Assembly: GCA_024345305.1 (NCBI GenBank)
Contig: BRON01000014.1
Span: 1,116,001-1,180,000 of the forward strand
Length of the DNA stretch: 64,000 nucleotides
Direction: 5' to 3'
Source of the DNA: Mrakia gelida
Taxonomy: Eukaryota; Basidiomycota; Tremellomycetes; Cystofilobasidiales; Mrakiaceae
The translations under genes were made by a program, and so were the position numbers. A model generated the notes under the pieces. That model saw only the letters and a list, made by a program, of their open reading frames with translations, was not told the origin of the DNA and made no database searches. The stretch's first letter is position 1. Each line of letters starts with the position of its first letter. Shown piece after piece: positions 11,233 to 21,083 of this stretch.

Positions 11233-11927
11233 TGTTCATCTCAAGTTTTCGGTAGAGGAGGATGTCTAGTATCGTGGACCAGATCGTTTCCTCAGCAGAC
11301 TTGGCGTGGGAAAAGGAGAAGGAGAAAAGAACGACGCGTCGAATGACAGCCGTTGAAAATCTGACCGAACCCATAGACAGAGAGAACCTAAAACCCAAAA
11401 CAGAGAACTAAACGATGCTAGAGATAAGATGTTACAAAGGGAGGCATATCTAGGACTAGTCTGGTTCAGATCGAACCCGAAGATATGGAAAAAAAAAAAA
11501 AAAAAAAAAAAACGAGTTCGTCGCGTCCGTCGAAGGTGAGCGAGCGAAAGAGGGCTCAAGCCATGTCGCACTGGCCAGCGGTTGAGCGGGAGAAGCCTCG
11601 GGCGCAGGACTCTGGGGGAAGGGCCAAGAGGCTCTGGTCAGCTTCGCTTGGTCGAGATCGAAAACGAAGGAAGGACGCGTCGAGGAACATCGAAGCTGAA
11701 CTCACTAACCAGACACGTCCCCCTTTCGCACGCGACTTCGTTCGCTCCGATGATATCAGAGCAGTCAACTCTAGATCCTCCGATGCATCCTCCACACGAG
11801 CTGAAGATAAGGAGAGAAGAAGGGAAGAAGGGGGTCAGTAGGAAGCTCCGAGGTCAGGCGAACGAAACGCGTCGAGCTCTCGATCCGAAGCTCAGCCTCG
11901 ACGCGACTCTGCTCGATTGGACTCGAC
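11233..11927. other. Spacer with a poly-A tract
   Basis: No gene supported. It contains 24 consecutive A residues at 11489-11512 and several intron-like strings on the minus strand. Confidence 0.5.
11489..11512 (+). repeat. Poly-A homopolymer (24 bases)
   Basis: Uninterrupted run of A between GATATGG and CGAGTTCG. No coding sequence with an upstream gene in the same orientation directly abuts it, so evidence for a processed retrocopy is weak. Run length may be affected by sequencing. Confidence 0.85.
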
Positions 11928-12695
11928 TCACTTCAGGTTCTCCTTGACGTTGACGCATCCAGAGCCTTTCTTAAGAGGGCAAGCCTGCTCCCCAATCGGA
12001 CAGACCTTCCCTCCGACGAACGGCGACGGCTTGACGGGAAGGTTTGACCTCTTCTTCTTGTAGGCGGGCGACGCGATAGCTGCAGGAGCGCCTCCCATTG
12101 TAGGGCAAGCGGCGAGGTAAGCGGCATCCGTAAGAGGGAGTCCACCGGTGTAGATCTGGAGGAACAGGAGGAGGGAAGCGACGATGTTGTCAGCTCGCGA
12201 ACGAAGGCGGCGACGCGTCCCATCATCTCGACGGGAAGGCGTCTAGAACTCACGCACGACGAATCTCCCGCCATTTGAAACCCCCCCCCCCCCCTCCTCC
12301 TCCGCCCTCGCACCTGTTTACGATCCCTTCAATGTACTGTCCCGCGTTTTCGACGAAACCCGTGCAGGGAGTCGGAGGGAGGCTTTGGACGGACGAATGC
12401 AAGCAAAAGAGCGAAAGGTCAGCCTGGAACTCGCTCCGAAAGATGATGCAGAACACTCACACGGTGTACGTGTAGCATTGCTTGTCGCTCGTGCCCCAGA
12501 GGTAAGCCAAAGCGTTGAGTGAATCGGCCTTGGTCTCGCAATCTGCTAGCGTCTGCTGGGTCGCGTGGTGAATGATCCGTAGTAGTACAAGTAGTCCGAG
12601 AGATGAAGGATGTCGTAGTGGAGATAGGTTCGAACTGCATGAGTGAAGCTGGCGAGGCTGAGGGCGAGGAGGAGGGAGGGGACGATGCCGGGCAT
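11928..12695 (-). pseudogene. Small secreted Cys-containing protein with a one-base frame break
   Basis: Exons (minus): 12461-12695, 12322-12382, 11928-12155. Residues 1-21 form a clear signal peptide (MPGIVPSLLLALSLASFTHA). The mature part has about seven Cys, e.g. LADCETKADSLNALAYLWG, KQCYTYTV, TPCTGFVENAGQY and, near the end, CPIGEQACPLKKGSGC. Within exon 1, near 12600, the frame of ..DYLYYYG and the frame of IIHHATQQTLADCETK differ by one base. Elsewhere the phases fit, using a GTAAAC donor for intron 2. That intron is unusually long (166 bases) and holds a poly-C run. The role is unknown; a secreted effector-like or cell-wall protein is conceivable. A read error could also explain the break. 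Confidence 0.6.
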
Positions 12696-13329
12696 GGCTT
12701 GGTTTGGGCGGAGGAGGACGGATGAGGAGAGCTGGTGAAAAGGTGAGGGAGGGAAGAGGGAAGGAAGAGAAGAGGAAGGAGAAAGGTGCAGTGAAGGGAG
12801 GTAGGGAGGTGGGAGTTGGGAGCAAAGAGAGGAAGAACGAAAACGCCAGGAGGGAGCAAAGTTGTTGTCCCTCCCGCGACGCCTCTTGGGCTTTGAGCCG
12901 ACTCTCGATCCCACCGATTCACTGCTGTGGAGCTTGTTCGGAGGGGAACCGAGCACGAAGTAGAGAACCCTAAAAAGTGGTGCAAACCGAGAGCGGAATC
13001 AGTGTCCGCCGCTGGAACGTTAAGTACAGTAGTCCAGAAGCTCCCGACGAGGCCTGCTTGATGAACGCGAAGCTTTCTTGCTCGCCTTCGCGTGCAATTC
13101 TCCGAAACGCAGTCTGCCTTTACGGGGGCACTCCGAGCGTCTAGTTTCTGTGCCCGACGAGGCACTGAAGTCACCAAGGTGAAACAAAGGCGATCGGACG
13201 AAGCGACGCGCTGGCGTTTGAGGCGTCGTCGATCCTCCTCGTTCGGGTCGTCGCGCTCGAGTGAATGGAGAGCAAGGAGAAAGAACACGACCATCTGTCA
13301 CTCACAGAGCTTATTCGAAGAGAAGCGAG
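12696..13329. other. Upstream region of the secreted-protein gene
   Basis: No gene recognised. The first ~150 bases on the minus strand are pyrimidine-rich, as in promoters or 5' leaders elsewhere in the window. Confidence 0.4.
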
Positions 13330-13645
13330 TTTCTGAATCTACGAGCTCGAGAGGCTGATGAAAGAAGAAAGGCAGAAGAGACGAGGAGGGGAGGTCAGCG
13401 TCGCGTCTCGTCTTTCAACTCGTCGTCCTCGTCGAGCCACCGACTCCCTTACTGAGAAAAAGAGAGCGGAACGTACCTCGGGCTATGACCAAAAGTATGT
13501 CCCAAACGGAATCCGGACCAAAGCAAAGCCAACGAGAGTCAGCGTCGTTCGTTCGCTTCCTCCTCCAGCCTTATTTCTCCCAGCCCCAACAAAACGCTCT
13601 CGCACTCACCTGCGACTCAATCATTTCCTCGGAGTGAGGAGTTAG
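13330..13645 (-). pseudogene. Remnant of a malic enzyme gene (last three exons and two introns)
   Basis: On the minus strand this stretch matches the 3' end of the intact malic enzyme gene at 23.0-23.35 kb. It has an exon end reading EEMI(E)SQ (intact gene EEMIKQQ), a similar donor and CTGAC-containing intron, a short middle exon containing TTGGGACATA (intact gene TTGGGATCCTG), a GTACGTTC donor, and a last exon beginning with CTCTCGAGCTCGTAG (intact gene PLELVD). Introns are retained, so it arose by DNA duplication and not through mRNA. Nothing upstream corresponds to the rest of the enzyme. Confidence 0.75.
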
Positions 13646-14160
13646 AGTCTGAGGGGGTTGATCGTGTCTCGTATTTGTGGCGAAGAGACACGAGCGAACA
13701 AGAAGTGAGAACGAGGGGATGAAACGCGTCGCGGCGAGGGCAGAAAGTTCGAACGACTCACCCTCCTCCTCCTCCCTCCGTTGCACGCAACCTCTAGTCC
13801 GGCATAGCTCCGCACATTGAGCAGAATAGGCGTCCCCTAGATCTCGGTATCCTCGAGGCAATTGAGAGCGGTCCTCAATCCGAGGAGCGAAGTCGAGGTT
13901 GAACGAGCGAGAGTCTGAAGCTCGTCCGGAGCCCATCAGGTCGATAGGCGTGGTTTCGTTGAGAGAACGGAGCGGAGATCGATGGGGAGGGAAGATGCTC
14001 GAGTTCTTCGATGAGAGGGGTGGTTCTTCGCCTCGGTGAAGACAAGAGGAGGGTGAGGTTGTTGACCTCGGCCGCGTTGAGGAGAGCGAGGAGGAGGGAG
14101 GAACAACAGCCTGAAGACCAGAGAAGAAGACGGAAAGGAAGTCAGTGTTACTGGAGGACG
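13646..14160 (-). pseudogene. Degraded coding remnant, family uncertain
   Basis: Coding-like pieces occur in more than one frame on the minus strand (for example NAAEVNNLTLLLSSP and LRTALNCLEDTEI followed by a stop), and no complete exon set can be built. The leucine-rich style recalls the F-box genes, but no F-box is visible. Low confidence. Confidence 0.3.
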
Positions 14161-14521
14161 GAAAGAGAGCACGATGTGTCCGTCATCGTAGTAAAGGGAG
14201 AGAGGGTCGACTGGGAAGGGAAAGAACAGGGAGGAGAAGGAGGGAGGGAGGGAGGGAGAGGGAAGGTGGACTTGAGCTCGAGTCGTTCGTTCGATGGAGA
14301 CGCCAGCTCACCTGAGATTCGAAAGGCGATATACACAAGCCTGCATGATATCTAGAGGAACTACGTCACGATGAGCGAAAGAAGAGAACGAGAAAATCTG
14401 CTTTGGGAGGCGCTGGCCGTCACAACCAAAAAAGGTGAGCTCGAACGAAATCGACTCCCTTCCTTCTCCCGACAGTCACGATCCCCTCCTCTTCCCTTCT
14501 CGTATTCACCCTCCTCTCGCT
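14161..14521. other. Promoter side of the dsRNA-binding protein gene
   Basis: No coding content was seen. G/A-rich to about 14300, then mixed sequence up to the start codon at 14522. Confidence 0.4.
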
Positions 14522-16511
14522 ATGGCTAAGCAGAACGAACAAGTCGTCACACCGAGGCATCAGGACCCGGAGGCAGATCAGGTCGACGACGAGGAGGAGG
14601 AGGATGAAGAAGAAGAAGGAGAGGAGGACGAGGAGGTTGAGGTTGAGGAGATCCAAAGCTGGAGGAATGGAGCGCTCGTCGTGTTCAGGGGGAGCGACTT
14701 AAAGGGGAACCCTAGATGCTGGCAGAGGGTGTTGATTCGTAAGTAGACTGTCTTCTTGAACAGCGAGGAAGAGGGGGAAGGGCAGGGCAGGGAAGGGAGA
14801 TGGGGAGGAAGGGAGGGGAGGGAGGGTGAGCTCAACAACCGAACGCTCCACGGAAGCTGACCTCTTCTCCTTCTCTTCTCTTTCAGACAACTGGAGTTTC
14901 CAGAGGGTGACGGATCTCATCAGGATGAAGGCTAAGGTCTCCAAGAAGGAAGGAGTCGAGATGAGGCAGTTGAAAGAGGGAGGTCATGTCGAACTCGACG
15001 ATGGTCAGTTTCCTTCCCCTCCCGTGCTTCCTCGTTTCTTTTTTTATTCCCTCCCTCTTTGCGTCCTACTCTCTAGATGCACTCCCAGGCTGACTTCGTC
15101 TCCTTCGTACTCCCTCCCACCAACAGAAGACGACATCCGAGCTCTCAATACGAAGATCTTTGCCGCTGGCGAGCTCAACAAGATCATCACCATCGAATAC
15201 ACCATCCTCCCTTCCTCCTCATCTCCCTCGACCAGCAGCAGCAACAGTCACGTCTCGGACCTTCTTCTCCAGCAACAGGCTCTCTCCATTGTCGAGGAGA
15301 AGGAGGAACCGACAGCCAACCACGACGGGGAGTCCTCCGACAACGAGTCGACTCCACCCTCGAAACCCAGCAACGCTCAAGACGAACCCACTCCTCCTCC
15401 AGCAGTTCAAAAACCATCCACCGTTCCTAGCACCAACATGCGACCTTCCAAACTCCTCGTCAAATCCTCACCAAGCCAACAACTCGCCTCCTCCTCCGCC
15501 TCGACCTCCAAACCAGCTCCAGCTCCAACTCCTTCAACCTCCATCGCTCCTCCTCCTCCTCCTCCCCGCCGATCCTCCACCGCCTCTACCGCCTCCTCCA
15601 GCAGCATCAAACCCACCGCTACCACCACACCCGCCCAACCTTCTCAACAGCGCAAGAGGAAGCTCTCCTCCCTCGACGCCGAGCCGTCCAACGAACCCTC
15701 CTCCGTCGCCTCGTCGTCCAAACAACCCAAACACTCTCCTCCTCAACCCGAACCCTCCTCCTCCTCAACCCAACGACAATCCTCATCCTCAGACACCTCC
15801 CTCGTCTGGGTCCAAGTTCCCTCCCCTCCTTCTCCCCAACCCAAGAAGCAGAAGAAGACCCGACCCACTCCCAACGTCGTCGTTCAGCAGGTCGTCGAAC
15901 AGGAGGACGAGGATCAACTCGATAGTTCCCAGTACAAGGAGGACTCTCAGCCTCAGAACGTCGTCGCTGTCGGAGCGAAGAAGAGGAAGAACAGCGCTGG
16001 AGGAGGGGAGGTGGAGGGTGATAGGAAGAAGAAGATCAAGAAGGACAAGGGGAAGCTGGGGAGTAACGCGACCGGGGCGTCGAGTGGAAGTGCTGGAGAG
16101 GTTCGAGCTGGAGGCGGCTCGAGGAAGGGATCGATGGGAGGGGAGACGAAGGCTCTGGAGGAGGGAGGGGAGAGGCGGCTCACGAGGATTGAGAAGGGGA
16201 AGGGAAAGGAGGTGGACGCGTCGGACGAGGCTCCTCTTCCTGCTGCTGCCGCGAAGGCTGGAGAAGGGTCGAAGACGGACGACGCGAAGACCCAACTGCA
16301 CGAGCTCGCCTCTCGTCTCGGTCTTGGAGTTCCGTCGTTCGAGTCGAGGACGAGACGAGACGCCTCGGGAGTCGACGCGTTCGTGGAGAAGGTCGTCGTT
16401 GGAGAGCATTCGGAGAAGGGAACGGGGTGGACGAAGGAGGCTGCTCAGCAGAAGGCTTGTAGGAAGATGTTGGAGTCGGGGAAGTTGGGAGGGATGGAGG
16501 AAGATGAGTGA
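14522..16511 (+). CDS. Protein with C-terminal double-stranded RNA-binding motif
   Basis: Exons 14522-14738, 14887-15003 and 15127-16511, phases 1 and 1, give 572 residues. The N-terminus has a long acidic run (residues ~15-40), then a folded-looking segment of ~75 residues (SWRNGALVVFRGSDLKGN..., TDLIRMKAKVSKKEG) of unknown type. The middle ~330 residues are Ser/Pro/Thr/Lys-rich and disordered. Residues ~500-565 fit a dsRNA-binding motif: KTQLHELASRLGLGVPSFES, then FVEKVVVGE and TKEAAQQKACRKML, the typical alpha-beta-beta-beta-alpha ending in a basic helix. A role in RNA processing or silencing is a family-level inference. An intron follows the stop immediately (see findings). Confidence 0.75.
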
Positions 16512-16512
16512 G

Positions 16513-16590
16513 GTGAGTCGAGTTTTGTTTCGTCTCGTCCGACGCGTCGAGAGTTGCTCGTGACTGACTCTTCTCCTCCTCGCATCGCAG
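16513..16590 (+). other. Intron at or just after the stop codon of the dsRNA-binding gene
   Basis: GTGAGTCGAG at 16513 and CTGACTCTTC...CATCGCAG ending at 16590 form a well-shaped intron starting one base after the TGA. If the overlapping donor at 16508 (GTGAGG) is used instead, the stop is removed and the protein ends with DDFLIA before a TAG. Confidence 0.55.
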
Positions 16591-16912
16591 TTTCTTGATA
16601 GCCTAGCACAACATCTATATCACGCACGCATCTTACGACTCGACGAATTCATGGACACCTTTCGTTTCGGTTGAGTTTGAAAGTAAGGAAAGGCTGGAAG
16701 TCGCGCCTCGTTACAGTACGTACTCGCTTGGACTTTCTGCGGCGAGTCGATCCTTCAGAGATGAGGGCCAGGAAAAACATGTATAGCTAGGTATTGAGGT
16801 GTAGTTCTCGGATCCAGGTGTACGAAGAAGACGGGGACGAAGGAAGCGAAGCTTAATGGGAATCGAGAGGCGAAACGAACTCTCGTTGGACGAAAGGCGA
16901 GCAAATCAGACA
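16591..16912. other. 3' flank between convergent genes
   Basis: No gene was seen. It contains the 3' UTRs of the genes ending at 16511 and 16913. Confidence 0.4.
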
Positions 16913-19900
16913 TCAACATATCTTTTGAGAATGAAGGTTGAGGTGCTGCTCCAGCTGTTTTTGCCAAGGGTACCTGGCGTTCATGAAGAAGGGACGGGAT
17001 CAGCGTGTGCTCGACAACGAGAGGGCTCGACGACGAGAGGAAAGCTGGGGGCGGAGAACGCGATACTCACGTTCGAGGGCAATGAGGGCATTTGATCTTA
17101 AGACCGACCTCGCCTGGCTCGAAGGGGTCGTGAAGAACTCGATGTCGGATGAGAAACCAAGGGTTTGGGAAGAGCTCATGGCAGTCTTGACACGGCGAGG
17201 GTAGATCCTGGCGGTCTGGAAGGAAGGGATGGAAGGCAGAGAGAGAGGAAGCTTTGAGGTCAGTTGAGAGTCCTTCCTTCGACAACTCGTTTCCAAGGGA
17301 GATACTCTATTACGACTTACCTCCGACGAGTCTCACGGCGTTGAGGACAGCCTCGATCTCGTCCATCGTCGACGCGTCCTCCAAATCTGCTGTCGTCCGA
17401 CGAATGTGATCAAGCTGATGATGGATCCAAAGGAAGCGGTTTGGCAGATCTTTCCTTCCCACTATTCTTCTCAACTGTCGCCCTAGATGTAGAGATAAGG
17501 CCAAGGAGACGATCAGCACGCATTGCGGATTGAAGCGTAATCCCCCTGTTCGAGCGAGTCTCACAACAGTTCTCCCTCCAATCCGTCAACTTGGCTGCCT
17601 CATAACCCTTGAGCTCCTTGGGAGTATTCGGAGCTGTAAAACGAGGAATGGCCGTTTATGTGAGCTCGAGAAAACGGAGTCGACGAAGGAGACGCGCTCA
17701 CGTTGTTTCTGCTCCTTTCCTGGACGCGATGCTCCCGACGGCTCCAAAACGACGGCTAGATGAAAAAGTCAGTAAAGACTCGCCGCATATCGGAAGGTTT
17801 GAAAAATCGGCTCACCATGTGGACCTGTAGCAGGCCGAGGAACCTGAGGCGAAGCGAACTTCGAAGGAGCGACGGCGACGAGGTTTCGAGACGAGCTTGC
17901 GAGCATCCAAGGAGCAGATGGAGGAGGAGGACCTGCGAAGAGAATAAAACCGAATACTCAAGACTCTATCAAGATGGTAAAGAGAGAGCAGAGGACTTAC
18001 GAGCAACAGGCAAGTCGCCGAAGAGTTCGCCGATGTCTGAGACGCGAAACGAAACCGACGCGAGTCAGTCTCGACTCTCGAACGCCGAGAAAACGAGAAG
18101 GACGTACCGAGATGTTCTGTATCCGAGTCATTCAAGTTGCTGGAGTTGTGGTCGTCGGCGGACCCTTCTGCAGAGGAGTCGTCGTTCGCGACGAGCTTCT
18201 TGTGAGCAGGTGCTGGTGAAACGAAGAAAGAAACCAGCGAGAATCAGCACTCGGTCGAGCGACAAAGAACAGTGTAGGCGAGAGTGTACTCACTCTTGGA
18301 CTTTCGAGCAGGTTCGAGCGACATTCGATCCATTCCAACGACTGCGAAGGGAGAAACGACCGAGGGAAGTCAGCGCCGAACGAAACGAAGGACGACGGAG
18401 GTCATCGCTCACCTTCCTGGAGATCTTGAGGTCGAGGCGAAGCTTCCGTGTCCGATGTGGAGACGAGATCGATGACTGCAAGAAAAACGCAAAGTTAGAA
18501 CGAGGAACGATGGCAGGGAAAGAACACGAGACGCGACGTACCCACTCGTTCCTTTCCCTTTCCCTTTCGATCGACGACATTCGAAGCCTCAGCAGCAGTG
18601 ACGGGAGCAGGTAGAGGGATCCTCAGAACTCTACCGGGCTGGAAGTCTATGTCTGTTGGTCGAAGAAGCGAAGCGAGTCAGGAGGGCCAAGACCGAGAGA
18701 GGGAAGGGGAGGGTTGAACAGACGAACCGTCGTTCTTGTTCGTCGAAGAGGTCTTCGAGCTCGATTTGGATGGTGCAGAGACTGGAGAAGGTGCAGGTTG
18801 GGGAAGTCTCGAAGGCTTGAGCATCTTGGGAGGAGAAGCTTGAAGAAAAAAGCGACGAGACGAAGGTCAGCACGCGTCGACTCGAGTCGGATGAGATAGT
18901 CGGAAGCGAAGGGAACGAACCAGCTTCTTCTTCATCAGAAGAAGGGTCCTCGTCGGATTCGGACTCGTCGGATGAAGAAACCACTCTCTTCTTCTTGAAG
19001 GGTCCTGAGGATACATGAAGCACAGATCGGTAGTCAGCTCGTCGCCGGGTGGGAGTGCGAAAGCGAGGAAGAGAAGGCAACGAACCAGCGTTGTCGTTGC
19101 CTGAAGACCTCTTGGATGGAGCTGCGACGATGGAAGGAGGTGCAGCTTCGGGTTGGGCGGAAGGCTTGTACTTCTTGAGGGGAGGTGCTGAACGAAGCGA
19201 AAGGCGAGGTTCAGGACGCGTCGACTCGAAGGAGACGGACAGAAGGAAACGAACGAACGAGCTTCTGACTCGTCCGAGAAGCAATCCGAGTCCGAGTCCG
19301 AGTGATCCGAGGAAGGAGCGGGGACCCTTCTCTTCTTGATCCCAGTTGCTGGTGAATGGTCGGAAGCAGAACGGGGTGTCAGCTCGTCGCTTCGTTCGTC
19401 CCACTTCTCGCTTGCTCTCAACACCAAAGAAGACGCTCAACTCACCAGTGTAGCAGATGACTCCTCCACCCTTCAACCACTTCTCCATATGATAATCGAA
19501 CACCAACGACGTGACCTTGAAAGCCCTGAGAGGTACGGACTTTCCGAGTGAAAGGTTCGTCCAGAGGGAGATCTTCTTGACCTGCTCGAGAGTGGGGAAG
19601 CCTTCGGAGTTGATGGTAGAGACAGCAGCGTCGGCAGCTTCTCCCTCGACGTAGGTGATGAACATATCCTTCGTTCCGTTGGACCTCGTGGTGAAGAGCA
19701 CGTCGAGGATGTCGCTGGAGAGGAGAAACGAGACGGAGGATGGAGGTTAGTTTCGTTTCGAGTCGACGAGGAGGAACGAATGGAGACTCAAAAAGGACTC
19801 ACATTTGACCAAACTGAGAGAAAGCTTCCCATGCTTCGTTCTCCAGGAACCTGACAGCGTTCGATCCCTGCACGCGAACCGACCTACCACTGAGGACGAC

Positions 19901-20565
19901 GGAAGGTCGTTCAGCGAGAGACTTGGTGAACGTCGAACCTCCTGGGACGAGCTTGTTCTTCGAGGAGGAGGGCTTGGAGATGTCAGAAGAAGCTAGAGGA
20001 TCCGAGCGTCCAGTTTTGGGTGCTGAGGACTTGGATTTCGAGGGTTTGGAGGAGGAGGGATCCGAGACGCGACGCTTCGACGAGGAGGAGACGCTAGACT
20101 TCGTTTTGGAGGAGGATGCTGTTGCGTTGTGAGATTGCTTGGACGACGATGCGCTGGATGCTGCTGCTGCTGCCTTTGCCTTCGCCTTTGCCTCTTGTCT
20201 TTCGAGAGCTGCCTTGGCCTCGAACTTGTTGAAGGTGGAAACGGGAGCCTTGGAGGGAGGAGGTGCAGGAGGAGGCGAGGAGGAGGAGGATGGCGATCGA
20301 TTGAATTCGGCTCGTTCTTGGTTTCCTGGACATCGTCGAGGGACCAGCTGTCATGGAGGGAGATCGTTCGAGCTTGAAGGCGATAGGGGGAGCTTGAACT
20401 TGTTGTTCTACAGAGAAGGGAGGGTAAAGAGCGGGAGGTCAGCGAAGGCAGAGCCGTTCCTAAAACGAACGAAAGGATCTCACCTCTTCCTTTCCCCTTG
20501 CTCTTGGATTTCCCCGTCATCTTGTCCGTGTCGACGTGCATGAAGATAACCTCGTCGTCTGACAT
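16913..20565 (-). CDS. Large disordered protein with RRM-like segment and two C-terminal C2H2 zinc fingers
   Basis: Eighteen exons (minus): 20484-20565, 19803-20407, 19446-19714, 19259-19348, 19086-19187, 18921-19004, 18728-18838, 18542-18652, 18413-18475, 18294-18341, 18108-18212, 18001-18036, 17825-17932, 17702-17755, 17565-17633, 17321-17482, 17071-17215, 16913-16973 (~767 residues). Exons 2-3 hold a segment that may be RRM-like (FLENEAWEAFSQFGQI, then LFTTRSNGTKDMFITYVEGE). Exons 4-14 are disordered, acidic and Lys-rich. The C-terminus has CQDCHELF...RHRVLH and CPHCPRTY...QHLNLH, two C2H2 fingers. A nucleic-acid-binding role is inferred. The frame appears to shift by one base in exon 2 near 20290-20340; the rest is in phase. 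Introns 3-15 are all phase 1. Confidence 0.7.
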
Positions 20566-21083
20566 GCTGTTCGAAGGAAGACGGAGAGGGAGAGTGGGAG
20601 GAAACAAGGAAGGAAGAAACGAAGGTGAGCTCGACGGTTCCCTTCAGTGCTCGCTCCCTCGACTTCCGTCTCTTTCCAGCTCTCTGGGAGAACTTACGTT
20701 TCTTCTTTGATAGCCTGAGGCATCTTGGAATCCGTTTAGAGCCCTCGTAGAAACGTGAGGTCTGAGAAGGTCGGGGAAGACTGGAGGGCGGTTGTCGAGA
20801 AGGAGGGAAGGGAGGGAGGGAGGAGTGCGAGCTCGAGCCAAAGGCTTTGGGGGGCGATTCCGGCCGATGGAAGTCCTTCTCCAGGGGGGAAAGAGCTGGG
20901 AGATAAAGAGAAAGGTACTCCGAGTCCTTGGAGATGGTTTTGAAGTGAAAGGAAGGAAACTTTGACTGAGGTCGTTGGCGTTGCAGGTCAAAGGGGCGGA
21001 GGGGGGGACGAGCTGGAAACGTCGAAGCTCAACGTTGTCTTCTTCCTCCAAACGTCCAGCAGCTCCCTCCTCCCTTCTCTGGC
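20566..21083. other. Divergent intergenic region
   Basis: Lies between the minus-strand zinc-finger gene (start 20565) and the plus-strand BTB gene (start 21084), so it likely carries both promoters. No other gene was seen. Confidence 0.45.

Noticed and set aside
11489..11512. Poly-A run taken as the tail of a processed retrogene or retroelement
   Set aside because: No intron-free coding sequence or reverse transcriptase precedes it, and the neighbouring GNAT gene keeps its introns.
15160..16563. 467-residue frame overlapping the dsRNA-binding gene
   Set aside because: It overlaps a frame containing a recognisable dsRNA-binding motif and consists of Arg/Pro/Ser runs typical of an out-of-frame reading of Ser/Pro-rich codons.
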